Assembly (NCBI GenBank): GCA_963793005.1
Contig: CAWBYP010000002.1
Coordinates: 186,001-250,000 of the forward strand
Reading direction: 5' to 3'
Length of the DNA stretch: 64,000 nucleotides
DNA from: RPQJ01 sp963793005
Lineage (GTDB): Bacteria > Pseudomonadota > Gammaproteobacteria > Steroidobacterales > Steroidobacteraceae
Shown: piece by piece, positions 8,499-20,889 of the stretch
Layout: each line of letters begins with the position of its first letter
How positions within the stretch are numbered: position 1 is the stretch's first letter
Translations under genes and position numbers: made by a program
Notes under the pieces: model-generated
What the model saw: the letters and a program-made list of their open reading frames with translations, nothing else
Databases searched by the model: none
What the model was told of the DNA's origin: nothing

Positions 8499-9209
8499 AT
8501 GAACAGGAAATTCAACGCAGTGCTGCTGGTGCTTGCAGCGACGGCCATCGCCCAGCCTGTCCGGGCCGATTGGTCCGGCAAGGCGGAGATCGGCGCCTCG
8601 ATGGCCACGGGCAACAGCGACAACCAGTCTGCCAATGGCGCGCTCGAGGTTACCTACAAGGCCGACAAGTGGGAAAACGCGCTGGGCTTCATGGGCAACT
8701 ACGGCAACGACGGCGACACCACGACGGCCCAGCGCTGGGAAGTCCGCGGACAGACGAACTACAGCTTCACCGAACGTGCCTACTGGTTCGGCGCGGGCCG
8801 CTACGACGACGACCGTTTCAGCGCCTACGACTACCAGGCATCGCTCGCAACCGGTCTTGGCTACAAGTTCTTCGACACCGAAGAGACCAAGTTGTGGGTG
8901 CAGGGCGGCCCCGGCTATCGCATCACCAAGGAGCGTGAGACAGGCGACAGGATCGATGGTGTCATCTTCCGTGGCAACATCGGCTTCGAGAAGCAGATTA
9001 CGGAGACGACCCGGATCGTGAACCTGTTCCTGCTCGAAACCGGCTCCGACAACACCTACCTGCAGAACAACCTCGGCCTGGTGGTGAAGGTCTCCGGCTC
9101 GCTCGGCCTCAGGGTGGGCTACGAGGTCCGCCACAACACCGACGTGCCGCCGGGCATCGACAAGACCGACACGCTGACCACGATCGGGCTCCAGTACGAG
9201 ACGAAATAG
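8499..9209 (+). CDS. DUF481 (YdiY-like) outer-membrane protein
   Basis: A 236-residue protein with a signal peptide (residues 1-23, ending VRADW) followed by a DUF481 beta-barrel-like sequence: alternating aromatic and polar strands such as WSGKAEIGASMATGNSDN and YWFGAGRYDDDRFSAYDYQ, ending with a C-terminal aromatic-containing strand (TTIGLQYETK). Family members are small outer-membrane proteins induced by salt or acid in some bacteria; the substrate is unknown. The start follows GGGAGAAATCCA. A TATACT hexamer at 8457-8462 could be its -10 box, but no good -35 element was found. Confidence 0.85.
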   Translation: MNRKFNAVLLVLAATAIAQPVRADWSGKAEIGASMATGNSDNQSANGALEVTYKADKWENALGFMGNYGNDGDTTTAQRWEVRGQTNYSFTERAYWFGAGRYDDDRFSAYDYQASLATGLGYKFFDTEETKLWVQGGPGYRITKERETGDRIDGVIFRGNIGFEKQITETTRIVNLFLLETGSDNTYLQNNLGLVVKVSGSLGLRVGYEVRHNTDVPPGIDKTDTLTTIGLQYETK

Positions 9210-9332
9210 CCAGGTCAGCGTGCTACTGCGCCACCTGCGCCGCTTCGCCCACCAGCGTACAGTTACGGTCAATACCCCAGCCGTCGGCGGCAATGCATCC
9301 TTGCCTGCCATGGAGCAGGAGCGGTCACAGCC

Positions 9333-10703
<1,371 letters not shown>

Positions 10704-10752
10704 ATATTGCGCAGCGAACCTTGCAGGAAGGGCAACGAGCGAGGCTTGAGCA

Positions 10753-11457
10753 ATGGAAATGAAGGACAGGGTAGTGGTGGTGACGGGTGCTTTCGGCGAG
10801 CTTGGCGCAGCAGTCGCGCGCGGCTTCGCCGCAGGCGGCGCGCGGCTGGCGCTGCTCGATCTCGCGCCGCCACCGGCCGAGCTGCAGCAGAAAATCGGTG
10901 CCAGGCACCTGATTATCGGCGGCGTCGACCTGGCCGAGGTGGAAGGAACACGCAAGGCGGTGGCGGCCGCTGCGATGCGTTTCGGTGGAATCGACGTGCT
11001 GGTGAACGTGGTCGGCGGCTTCCAGTGCCAGACGCTGCTGGAGGGTTCGGTTGAAACCTGGGACCAGCTCTACCGGATGAACCTCCGAACAGCGGTCGTG
11101 AGCTGCAAGGTGGCGCTGCCGGCGCTGATCGAGCGCGGCGGCGGCAGCATAATCAACGTCGGTGCCGGTGCGGCCACTGGCCGCGCGAATGCCGGCATGG
11201 GCGCGTACGCGGCGTCCAAGGCCGGCGTGCAGAAGCTGACTGAAAGCCTCGCCGATGAACTGAAGGACTACCGTGTCACGGTCAATGCCGTGCTGCCTTC
11301 TATCATCGATACGCCGCGCAATCGATCCGACATGCCGGACGCCGACTTCACGCGATGGGTAAAGCCTGAGGCGATTGCGGAAGTCGTGGCGTTCCTCGCC
11401 TCCGACGCAGCGCGAGCCGTCACCGGGGCCTCGATCTCGGTTCCTGGACGCCTCTAG
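10753..11457 (+). CDS. Short-chain dehydrogenase/reductase of unknown substrate
   Basis: A 234-residue classical SDR. The Rossmann motif is TGAFGELG (residues 11-18), the NVVGG stretch corresponds to the NNAG motif, and the active site is a Tyr-x-x-x-Lys (AYAASKAGVQKL) with an upstream INVGAGAA in place of the usual INxSS. The usual catalytic serine position thus looks like glycine or alanine, which is uncommon and may lower activity. The C-terminus (VTGASISVPGRL) matches FabG-like enzymes. It may share a transcript with sdaA. Confidence 0.8.
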   Translation: MEMKDRVVVVTGAFGELGAAVARGFAAGGARLALLDLAPPPAELQQKIGARHLIIGGVDLAEVEGTRKAVAAAAMRFGGIDVLVNVVGGFQCQTLLEGSVETWDQLYRMNLRTAVVSCKVALPALIERGGGSIINVGAGAATGRANAGMGAYAASKAGVQKLTESLADELKDYRVTVNAVLPSIIDTPRNRSDMPDADFTRWVKPEAIAEVVAFLASDAARAVTGASISVPGRL

Positions 11458-11493
11458 TCGCGCCCGGCCAGGCCGAACCCGGGCCGGTCGCGT

Positions 11494-11991
11494 CTAGGCG
11501 AGGTTCCTGGGGTAGTCGAATTCGACGTCCTGGCCGCTGCCCCACTGCAGCGCGCTCCACTCGTCGATATCGAACGTCGCGGTGAATACGGCACAGGTCG
11601 GCATGTTGTCCATGTGCTCGCCGGACGACAGCCGGTTGGCGCAATCCGTGATGCCGGGATTGTGTCCGAAGATCATCAGGTGGGGGGCATGTCCGCCCAG
11701 GTCGCGGATGACCGCCAGCAGGTCGGCCGGGGAAGCGAGATACAGACGCTCGTCCTGCCCCACGACCTCTGCCGGCACCTTCAGTTCGCGCGCCATGATG
11801 CTCGCCGTGGTCAGCGCCCGTACCGCGGGGCTCGAAAGCACCAGGTCGGGCTTCAGTTTCCGCGCCCGCAGCCGTCGCGCCATCTCCGGCGCGTCGCGCT
11901 GGCCACGGCGGTTGAGCGGCCGGTCCCAGTCCTTCTGGCCGGGCAGCGGCGTGTCGGACTTGGCATGTCGAACCAGCGTCAGGCGTTTCAT
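11494..11991 (-). CDS. sixA: SixA-like histidine phosphatase
   Basis: A 165-residue histidine phosphatase superfamily protein. The RHG signature is LVRHAKSD at the N-terminus and the second catalytic histidine lies in MIFGHNPGITD. PLNRRGQRDAPEMARRL and VLSSPAVRALTTA are typical of SixA, which dephosphorylates phosphohistidine residues in E. coli. Its ATG overlaps the stop of the Rieske ferredoxin gene by the ATGA arrangement, so it is the last gene of the suf operon here. A role in Fe-S assembly is not implied by its family. Confidence 0.85.
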   Translation of the reverse strand: MKRLTLVRHAKSDTPLPGQKDWDRPLNRRGQRDAPEMARRLRARKLKPDLVLSSPAVRALTTASIMARELKVPAEVVGQDERLYLASPADLLAVIRDLGGHAPHLMIFGHNPGITDCANRLSSGEHMDNMPTCAVFTATFDIDEWSALQWGSGQDVEFDYPRNLA

Positions 11992-12296
11992 GGCTCCCTA
12001 ACCTCTACGTGATCTTCGACGATGCGGGTCTGGTAGCAGCGCACGGGTTCGTAGGCGGGCGGGGTGAGTGCCTGGCCGGTGCGCAGGCAGAAGCGTGCCC
12101 CGTGCCGCGGACAGACCACCTGGTCGCCCTCGACCGGCCCGCCGGAGAGTCCGCCGCCGTCATGGGTACAGACGTCCTCGACCGCCAGGAACTCGCCGCC
12201 GATGTTGAACACGGCCACGAACGCGCCGTCCACCTCGACCGAGGCATGGTCACCCGGCGGGATGGATGCGACCGGGCCGACGCGTATCCAGCTCAC
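11988..12296 (-). CDS. Rieske [2Fe-2S] ferredoxin at the end of the suf operon
   Basis: A 102-residue single-domain Rieske ferredoxin. The two cluster-binding motifs are CTHDGG (with its Cys and His) and CPRHGARF, spaced as in non-heme dioxygenase ferredoxins. The start is GTG at 12296; this GTG overlaps the TGA of sufT, and its own TGA overlaps the sixA ATG. Such ferredoxins pass single electrons, so this one could supply reducing power to cluster assembly, which is an inference from position. Confidence 0.88.
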   Translation of the reverse strand: MSWIRVGPVASIPPGDHASVEVDGAFVAVFNIGGEFLAVEDVCTHDGGGLSGGPVEGDQVVCPRHGARFCLRTGQALTPPAYEPVRCYQTRIVEDHVEVREP

Positions 12297-12841
12297 ATCA
12301 TGCCCGTCTGCAGGCGCGCAGCTTCGGACATCATCGACTGCTGCCAGGGCGGGTCGAACACCAGTTCGACGTCCACGCGCTTGACGGTCGGGATGATCTC
12401 GACTTTTTCCCGTACGTCCTGCACCAGCACGTCGCCCATGCCGCAACCAGGCGCCGTGAGCGTCATCGTCACCGAGATGACCCGGCCGTCCGCCTCGGAG
12501 CTGACGTCGCAGGAATACACCAGCCCGAGGTCCACCACGTTGATGGGGATCTCCGGGTCGTAGCAGGTCTTCATCTGCTGCCATGCGAGGTCGCGCACGT
12601 CCTCGTCACTCGCATTCGGCGGCAACTGCGGCACGTCCACGGCTTCCTTGCCAAGGGCGTCGGCGTCCTTGCCCGCCACGCGGAACAGGTTGCCCTCGAC
12701 ATAGACAGTGAAGCTGCCGCCGAGCGCCTGTGTGATGAATCCGTCCTGGCCCTTGCGCAGTTTCACCGCCAGGCCCGCCGGCACGATGATCGCGTCCACG
12801 TCGCGGGTAAAGGTGACCGGCTCGTTGTCCTGTCGATACAC
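12293..12841 (-). CDS. sufT: SufT-like Fe-S assembly protein (DUF59/MIP18)
   Basis: A 182-residue protein with an N-terminal SufT-specific region (about 1-80; VYRQDNEPVTFTRDV, VPAGLAVKLRKGQDGFITQ, GNLFRVAGKDADALG) and a C-terminal DUF59/MIP18 domain (KTCYDPEIPINVVDLGLVYS, MTLTAPGCGMGDVL, VELVFDPPW). SufT is an auxiliary factor for Fe-S protein maturation. The GTG start at 12841 is chosen because AGGGAG sits 8 bases upstream and the sequence then begins at the conserved region; a longer form would overlap sufU. Confidence 0.88.
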   Translation of the reverse strand: MYRQDNEPVTFTRDVDAIIVPAGLAVKLRKGQDGFITQALGGSFTVYVEGNLFRVAGKDADALGKEAVDVPQLPPNASDEDVRDLAWQQMKTCYDPEIPINVVDLGLVYSCDVSSEADGRVISVTMTLTAPGCGMGDVLVQDVREKVEIIPTVKRVDVELVFDPPWQQSMMSEAARLQTGMM

Positions 12842-12855
12842 GGATCGCTCCCTGG

Positions 12856-13302
12856 TTACTCGGTTCGTACCGGTTCGGTCTGCCGATGCAGTGCCGCGTC
12901 GAGCGTGTGCCAGCACAGGCTCGCGCATTTCACCCGTGCCGGGAATGCGCGCACGCCGGACAGTGCGCCGAGCTTGCCGAGGCTTGCCACATCCACGTCA
13001 GCGTCGTCCCGTGTCAGCATCGCGTGCATGGTCTCGAACAGGCGCTCGGCGTCGGCGACCGAGCGGCCCTTCACGCTCTCGGTGAGCAGCGATGCCGATG
13101 CAACCGAGATCGCGCAGCCGCTGCCCTGGAACGACACGTCGCTGATCACGTCGTCCTCGAGCCGTACGTAGATCGTCAGCCGATCGCCGCACAACGGGTT
13201 GAATCCCTCGGCGTGGCAATCGGCATCCGGCATCGGGCGGAAATTGCGCGGCTTGCGATTGTGATCGACGATCACGTCGCGGTAGAGGTCGTTCAGGTCC
13301 AT
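12856..13302 (-). CDS. sufU: SufU-type Fe-S scaffold / sulfur acceptor
   Basis: A 148-residue IscU-fold protein. It carries the three conserved cysteines (NPLCGDRLTIYV, GSGCAISVASASLL, KCASLCWHTL) and the aspartate next to the first. The roughly 20-residue insert between the second and third cysteines, relative to IscU, identifies it as SufU type. SufU accepts sulfur from SufS, often with a zinc ion. No sufE or sufA is present in the operon, so SufU is the likely sulfur acceptor. The ATG overlaps the sufS stop by one base. Confidence 0.9.
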   Translation of the reverse strand: MDLNDLYRDVIVDHNRKPRNFRPMPDADCHAEGFNPLCGDRLTIYVRLEDDVISDVSFQGSGCAISVASASLLTESVKGRSVADAERLFETMHAMLTRDDADVDVASLGKLGALSGVRAFPARVKCASLCWHTLDAALHRQTEPVRTE

Positions 13303-14555
13303 CAGCCCATGATCTCCTGCGCAACGCCGAGGGCCGCGACCAGGCGGTCGACCTCTGAACGGGTGTTGTAGAACGCGAACGATGCCCGCGCTGTGGCCGG
13401 CACGCCGTAGTAGTCCATGACCGGCATCGCGCAATGGTGACCGGTACGGATGGCGACACCTTCCATGTCCAGGATCGTTCCCAGGTCGTGCGGGTGTATG
13501 TCGCGCAGCTTGAAGGAGATGACGGCGGCTTTTTCGGGTGCGGTACCAACGACCTCCAGGCCGTCGATTCCGGCAAGCCTGCTCGTGGCGTATTCGAGCA
13601 GATCGTGTTCCGCGGCGGCGATCCGCCCGAGGCCGATCTCCTCGAGGTAGTCGACCGCGGCGCCAAGCCCGATTGCGCCCGCGATGTGGGGAGTTCCAGC
13701 CTCGAACTTCCACGGCAGGTCGTTGTAGATGGTGCGCTCGAAACTAACCGCCAGGATCATGTCGCCGCCTCCCTGCCAGGGCGGCATTGCAGCGAGCAGC
13801 GACTCGCGCCCGTAGAGCACGCCGATGCCGGTCGGCCCGCACATCTTGTGTCCGGAAAAGCAGTAGAAATCGCAGTCGAGCTGCTGAACGTCGACCGGCA
13901 TGTGCGGCGCGGCCTGTGCCCCGTCGAGCAGCACCGGAACGCCGTGCCGGCGTGCCTCGGCGATGAAACGCTGCACCGGCACGACGGTGCCGAGCGCGTT
14001 CGACACATGCGCAAGCGCCAGCAGGCGGGTGCGCTCGCCGATCAGGGACTGGAACGCATCGAAGTCGAGCTCGCCGGACTGCGTCATCGGGATCACGCGC
14101 AGGCGGGCGCCGGTCTGCTCGCAGACCATCTGCCAGGGGACGATATTGGCGTGGTGCTCGAGCCAGGAAATCAGTATTTCGTCGCCGGGTGCCAGCCTCG
14201 GCCGCGCGTAGCTCTGCGCCACCAGGTTGATCGCCTCGGTGGTTCCGCGCACGAATATGACTTCACGGGTCGAGCGGGCATTCACGAAGCGGCGCAGCTT
14301 TTCGCGCGCTCCCTCGAAGAGGTCGGTGGCCTCCTGGCTGAGCGCGTGCACGCCACGGTGCACGTTGGCATGCGACGACTGGTAATAACCGGATATCGCG
14401 TCGATCACCTGTCGCGGACGCTGGCTCGAGGCTGCGTTGTCGAGGTAACAGAGCGGCTTGCCGTGCACGCGGCGTGCGAGCACCGGGAAATCGCGCCGGA
14501 TTGCCTCGACGTCGAGCGCCACGCGGGCGGATGGAGCAGGCGCGGCGACGCTCAT
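13302..14555 (-). CDS. sufS: Cysteine desulfurase SufS
   Basis: A PLP-dependent enzyme that takes sulfur from cysteine for Fe-S cluster assembly, 417 residues. PLP lysine lies in SGHKMCGPTGIG (about residue 236) and the persulfide cysteine in RTGHHCAMPVM (about residue 375). ISWLEHHANIVPWQ is the usual PLP-stacking histidine region. These features match group II (SufS/CsdA) desulfurases. The start overlaps the sufD stop as ATGA. Confidence 0.96.
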   Translation of the reverse strand: MSVAAPAPSARVALDVEAIRRDFPVLARRVHGKPLCYLDNAASSQRPRQVIDAISGYYQSSHANVHRGVHALSQEATDLFEGAREKLRRFVNARSTREVIFVRGTTEAINLVAQSYARPRLAPGDEILISWLEHHANIVPWQMVCEQTGARLRVIPMTQSGELDFDAFQSLIGERTRLLALAHVSNALGTVVPVQRFIAEARRHGVPVLLDGAQAAPHMPVDVQQLDCDFYCFSGHKMCGPTGIGVLYGRESLLAAMPPWQGGGDMILAVSFERTIYNDLPWKFEAGTPHIAGAIGLGAAVDYLEEIGLGRIAAAEHDLLEYATSRLAGIDGLEVVGTAPEKAAVISFKLRDIHPHDLGTILDMEGVAIRTGHHCAMPVMDYYGVPATARASFAFYNTRSEVDRLVAALGVAQEIMG

Positions 14556-15846
14556 GCCGGTGAGTCCAGCAGCCGGGCCAGGCGGTCGTCGAGCACGGCG
14601 TGCACGGCCTCGGCAAAGGCGGGCAGGTCCATGCGCGAGAGGATCGCCCCGGCAAATGCCCTGGTCAGGGCGCTCCTGGCCTCGGACTCATCCAGGCCGC
14701 GCGAGCGCATGTAGAAGAGCGCCACCGGGTCGAGCTGCCCGGTCGTGGCGCCGTGGCTGCACTTTACGTCGTCGGCGTAGATCTCGAGTTCCGGCTTGGT
14801 ATCGATTTCCGCGCCAGGCGAAAGCAGCAGGTTCCGGCTCACCTGGCGGGCGTCCGACTTCTGCGCGTCCTCGTGCACCACGGCCTTGCCGTTGAATACG
14901 GCGCGTCCGCGCGACGCGGCCACGCCACGATAGTCGACCAGGCTGCTGGTGTGCGGGGCGAGGTGGTCCACCCGCACGTGCGCGTCCAGGTGCCGCGCGC
15001 CGTCGGCCAGGAACAGCCCGTTCAGCTCGGCCGTGGCGCCCGGCGCGGCAAGCCGGGCGTGAAGGTCCAGCCTGGAGATCGAACCGCCGAGTTGGGCGTC
15101 GTGCACGGTCAGCGAGGCCCGCTGGCCGACCGTCGCCTCTATACGCTCGATGTGAAACGTGCGCGCTCCCTGTGCCTGTTGCCGGTACACGCGCAGCGAC
15201 GAGTCGGGACCCGCCTCGATCTCGATGTAGGAATTGACGAATCGCTCGGCGTCGTCGTCGCCGCTGTGGTGCACCACGACCTGTGCACTGGCGCCGCGCC
15301 CGACGCGGACCAGCAGGCGCGGATGACTCATGCTGGAGTCGCCGGTCGCCTGCAGCGACACGTGCAGCGCGGCGCTCGGCTGTGCGCCCTCGGCGACGTC
15401 GACGACGATCGCGTCCGGGGAGAGCGCGGCGTTAAGTGCTGCGAAGCGCTCGGTGCCGCCGCCGGTCGGAATCCTCAGCAGCGCGCCCAGCGGCTCGCCG
15501 TCCGCGAGCGCCTGGGCGAGGGTGCGGACACGGATTCCGTAGAGTTCCGGCGAGCCCGGGTCGGGCGCCTCGAGCATGCGTCCATTCACGACCAGGACCC
15601 GCGTGCCGGACCCCGGTGAGCGCAAGGTGGCATCGGTGGCGGCCGCCGGCTCGTCCGAGAACCGGCGCGACTCCAGGCGCCTCAGGCTGGTGTATTTCCA
15701 TGCCTCGTCGCGGGTCGACGGGAATCCGGCCGCTATAAAGTGATCGAGTGCGGCGCTGCGCAGTGCCGCGGTGTCCGGCAGGGTAGCCCCGGCGGACTCG
15801 AAAGCCGCCTGGTACGGGGCGAGTGCGGCGGGAAGCGCGACAGCGT

Positions 15847-15850
<4 letters not shown>
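14552..15850 (-). CDS. sufD: Fe-S assembly complex subunit SufD
   Basis: A 432-residue SufBD-family protein that forms the SufBC2D scaffold with SufB and SufC. The C-terminal core is visible in AELNGLFLADGARHLDAHVRVDH, KSDARQVSRNLLLSPGAEIDTKPELEIYADDVKCSHGATTG and the SRGLDESEAR stretch (each shortened here from the full motif). The N-terminal part has the usual SRDEAWKYTSLRRLE-like pattern. It sits between sufC and sufS with 4-base overlaps on both sides. Confidence 0.93.
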
Positions 15851-16602
<752 letters not shown>

Positions 16603-16621
16603 GCTCTCTCTCCTCGTTCGG

Positions 16622-18070
<1,449 letters not shown>

Positions 18071-18080
18071 AGCCTGGTCC

Positions 18081-18560
18081 TCAGTTCCGTCCGCCGGGGC
18101 GGGTCGATGGCACGCGACCGAAGGCGCCGCCCAGTTCAGGGCGCCACAGCGCAACGGCTTCCTGCCCCGACAGCTGCGCCAGCGAGATACCGTCCAGCGA
18201 GCGCCGAATCGCCTCGTTGATGCGCTGCCATGAGCCACCAGTGCTGCAGACATTCTCAAGGTCGCAGGCACTGTGGTCGCCGCTGCACTCGGTGATCGCG
18301 ACCGGCCCCTCGATCGCGTCGATGATCGATGCGGCGCTGATCTCGTGGGCAGGGCGGGCGAGTTCATAGCCGCCGTGCGCTCCGCGCACCGAGGTCACGA
18401 GCCCGGCGTGGTGGAAGCTCTTCAGCAGTTTGCTCACGGTCGGCAGGCCGAGGCGCGTGCGCGTTGCCACCGCAGTTGCCGTGTGTCGGCGACCGGGTGG
18501 CGACGCGAGGCAGGCCAGGACGACCGTGCCGTAATCGGTAAGCTTACTGATGCGAAGCAT
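18081..18560 (-). CDS. Rrf2-family regulator of the suf operon
   Basis: A 159-residue Rrf2 regulator related to IscR and SufR. An N-terminal winged helix (MLRISKLTDYGTVVLACLA) precedes TVSKLLKSFHHAGLVTSVRGAHGG-type sequence, and three cysteines are clustered in ECSGDHSACDLENVCSTG, consistent with binding an Fe-S cluster. As the first gene of the minus-strand suf operon it probably senses cluster status and controls its own transcript. The C-terminal tail after about residue 140 is Pro/Gly/Arg-rich and not conserved in the family. Confidence 0.9.
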   Translation of the reverse strand: MLRISKLTDYGTVVLACLASPPGRRHTATAVATRTRLGLPTVSKLLKSFHHAGLVTSVRGAHGGYELARPAHEISAASIIDAIEGPVAITECSGDHSACDLENVCSTGGSWQRINEAIRRSLDGISLAQLSGQEAVALWRPELGGAFGRVPSTRPGGRN

Positions 18561-18575
18561 GACTGGGTTCCATAA

Positions 18576-18596
18576 TTGGTACGATTTTAGTACTAA
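18576..18596. promoter_or_regulatory. Imperfect palindrome upstream of the suf regulator
   Basis: TTGGTAC at 18576-18582 and GTACTAA at 18590-18596 form an imperfect inverted repeat around GATTTTA, 16 bases before the Rrf2 start. It is AT-rich unlike its surroundings and well placed for an autoregulatory operator. It does not match the E. coli IscR consensus clearly. Confidence 0.35.
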
Positions 18597-18715
18597 TGGT
18601 GGCGTGTGGCAAAACGCGACGCCTGGTGGCCGGACCGCAGGAATGAACCTGATACAATTCCGGCGGTCGAAACAGGCGTCAACGGCGTCCGCCGGGCGCT
18701 CTAGATTGGAGGATC

Positions 18716-19573
18716 ATGGGCAGTCAGCTGGAACTTGCGGGAAGCCGCGGTGTGGTTGCGGGAGAAGATAACGTCGCGCAGTTGCGTGGCGTGCACTTCG
18801 CAATCGACCAGAAGCCCATCTTCCGCGGCCTGGACGTGGTGCTGCGCAGGGGCGAGGTCACGGCCATCATGGGTCCCAGCGGCACAGGCAAGACGACGCT
18901 GCTCAGGCTGATCACCGGACAGATCCGGGCCGATTCCGGGACCGTCGAGGTGGACGGGCGCGACGTCGCGGGCCTGGGACGCAAGGAGCTTTATGCTCTC
19001 CGGCGACGGATGGGCATGCTGTTTCAGCACGGCGCACTGCTCACCGACTTCGACGTGTTCGAGAACGTGGCTTTCCCGCTGCGCGAACACGCTCGCCTGC
19101 CGGAGCGGCTGGTTCGCTCGCTGGTGCTGACGAAGCTGCACGCCGTCGGGCTGCGCGGAGCCGCCCGGCTCATGCCGCAGCAGCTCTCGGGTGGCATGGC
19201 GCGTCGAGTCGCGCTGGCGCGCGCCATCGTCATGGACCCCGATATCCTGATCTACGACGAACCCTTCGCCGGCCTTGACCCGATCTCGATGGGTGTCGTG
19301 ATGCGGCTGATCCGTTCGCTGAACGACGCACTGGGAATCTCCAGCGTCGTGGTTTCGCACGACGTGCGGGAGATCGCCCAGATCGCCGACCAGAGCTACA
19401 TCCTGTCGGAAGGCAAGGTCGTCGCCAGCGGTTCGCCAAAGGAACTGCACGACCACCCGTCGCCGATCGTCAGGCAGTTCCTGGAAGGGCTCGCCGACGG
19501 TCCGGTGCCGTTTCACTATCCTGCACCCGATTACTACGGGCAGCTGCTCGCAGCCGGGCAGGCCGCGCGATGA
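18716..19573 (+). CDS. mlaF: Phospholipid transport ATPase MlaF
   Basis: The ATPase of the MlaFEDB inner-membrane complex that moves phospholipids between outer and inner membranes, 285 residues. Walker A is GPSGTGKTT (about residue 56), the ABC signature is LSGGMARRVALARA, and Walker B is ILIYDEPFAGLDPIS. QHGALLTDFDVFENVAFPLRE is characteristic of MlaF-type ATPases. It is the first gene of mlaFEDCB; its stop overlaps the mlaE start. Confidence 0.95.
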   Translation: MGSQLELAGSRGVVAGEDNVAQLRGVHFAIDQKPIFRGLDVVLRRGEVTAIMGPSGTGKTTLLRLITGQIRADSGTVEVDGRDVAGLGRKELYALRRRMGMLFQHGALLTDFDVFENVAFPLREHARLPERLVRSLVLTKLHAVGLRGAARLMPQQLSGGMARRVALARAIVMDPDILIYDEPFAGLDPISMGVVMRLIRSLNDALGISSVVVSHDVREIAQIADQSYILSEGKVVASGSPKELHDHPSPIVRQFLEGLADGPVPFHYPAPDYYGQLLAAGQAAR

Positions 19574-20337
19574 CGCTGCCCGGCGAGATGCTGTCCGGTG
19601 CCGTCGAGTTCCTCGCGCGCGCGGGCGCGATGACGCGGTTCCTCGGCCGGCTGTTGTGGATCTCGCCTGCGGGCCTGCTGCGCCCGCGATTGATTGCCGA
19701 TCAGGTATACAACGCGGGCGCGCTGTCGCTCGCGATCATCATGATCAGCGGCCTGTTCGTCGGCCTGGTCATGGGCCTCCAGGGCCACGACCTCCTCGCA
19801 CGCATCGGCTCGGAGGAGTCGCTAGGCACCGGCGCCGCGCTCACGCTGCTGAAGGAACTCGGGCCGGTGATCACGGCGCTGCTGTTTGCCGGCCGCGCGG
19901 GCACGGCACTCGCCTCGGAAATCGGCCTGATGCGGGCAACCGACCAGCTCGCGGCGTTGGACATCATGGCCGTGGACCCGATGAAGCGGATAGTGCTGCC
20001 GCGCTTCCTCGGTGGCGTGATCTCCATGCCGCTGCTGACCGCGATCTTCGTGATGGTCAGCATATTCGGCGTGCAGTTGATCGGCGTTCAGTACTTCGGC
20101 ATCGACCGCGGGCAGTTCTGGTCGGAGATGCGCAGCTTCGTCGAGCTGTCGGACGTCAACGAGGGGCTCATCAAGGGTCTGGTGTTCGGCATCGCCTGCA
20201 GCCTGATCGCCGTGTTCGAAGGTTACAATGCGGAACCCACTGCCGAAGGCGTCGGGCGCGCAACGACCAGGACCGTCGTCGTCTCCGCCGTGGCGACGCT
20301 GGTGCTCGATTACATCGTGACGGCCATCCTTCTCTGA
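19570..20337 (+). CDS. mlaE: Phospholipid transport permease MlaE
   Basis: A 255-residue permease of the Mla ABC complex. Conserved MlaE sequence includes MISGLFVGLVMGLQGHDLL, KELGPVITALLFAGRAGTALASEIG and MRATDQLAALDIMAVDP, with several hydrophobic membrane helices. The ATG overlaps the end of mlaF by four bases. Confidence 0.94.
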   Translation: MTLPGEMLSGAVEFLARAGAMTRFLGRLLWISPAGLLRPRLIADQVYNAGALSLAIIMISGLFVGLVMGLQGHDLLARIGSEESLGTGAALTLLKELGPVITALLFAGRAGTALASEIGLMRATDQLAALDIMAVDPMKRIVLPRFLGGVISMPLLTAIFVMVSIFGVQLIGVQYFGIDRGQFWSEMRSFVELSDVNEGLIKGLVFGIACSLIAVFEGYNAEPTAEGVGRATTRTVVVSAVATLVLDYIVTAILL

Positions 20338-20350
20338 CCTCGAGGCAAAC

Positions 20351-20881
20351 ATGCGGCAGAACCGTGCCATAGACGTATCCACCGGCCTGTTCGTGGTGCT
20401 CGGGGTGGCGGCCATACTTTTCCTGGTCACCCAGATCTCGAACCGGGAATTTTCTTCCAATGGCAAGGGCTATGACGTCGTCGTGCAGTTCGACAACGTA
20501 GGCGGGCTGAAGGTCGGCGCGCCGGTGAAGATGGCGGGCGTCACCATCGGCAGGGTCGTGGGGATCGGCTACGACATGAAGCTCTTCAAGGCGGTCGTTC
20601 ACCTGGGCATCGACTCCCGCTACAACGAGATCCCCGACGACAGCGATGCCAGCATCTACACGGCAGGCCTGCTGGGCGGACAGTACATCGGCATCGAGCC
20701 GGGCGGTTCCGAGGATTACCTGGAGAACGGCAGCCATATCGAGTTCGTGCAGAACGCGATCGTGCTCGAGAACCTGATCAGCAAGTACCTTTTTGGCCAG
20801 GCCATAAAGGAACCGCCGCCCGGGCAGGCGTCGGATGAAGCTGCCAGCCCGGCCGAATCGCCGGCAAGCTCCGGCCAGTAG
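20351..20881 (+). CDS. mlaD: MCE-domain lipid-binding protein MlaD
   Basis: A 176-residue protein with one N-terminal membrane helix (STGLFVVLGVAAILFLVTQIS) and a periplasmic MCE domain (YDVVVQFDNVGGLKVGAPVKMAGVTIGRV). MlaD forms a hexameric ring that carries lipids through the periplasmic side of MlaFEDB. The last 20 residues are Pro/Ala/Ser-rich. It starts 13 bases after mlaE. Confidence 0.94.
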   Translation: MRQNRAIDVSTGLFVVLGVAAILFLVTQISNREFSSNGKGYDVVVQFDNVGGLKVGAPVKMAGVTIGRVVGIGYDMKLFKAVVHLGIDSRYNEIPDDSDASIYTAGLLGGQYIGIEPGGSEDYLENGSHIEFVQNAIVLENLISKYLFGQAIKEPPPGQASDEAASPAESPASSGQ

Positions 20882-20889
20882 CGAGGCAC

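Noticed and set aside
18081..18140. Possible frameshift at the 3' end of the suf regulator
   Set aside because: The non-conserved tail ends at a normal stop 10 bases before sufB; no alternative frame restores a better end.
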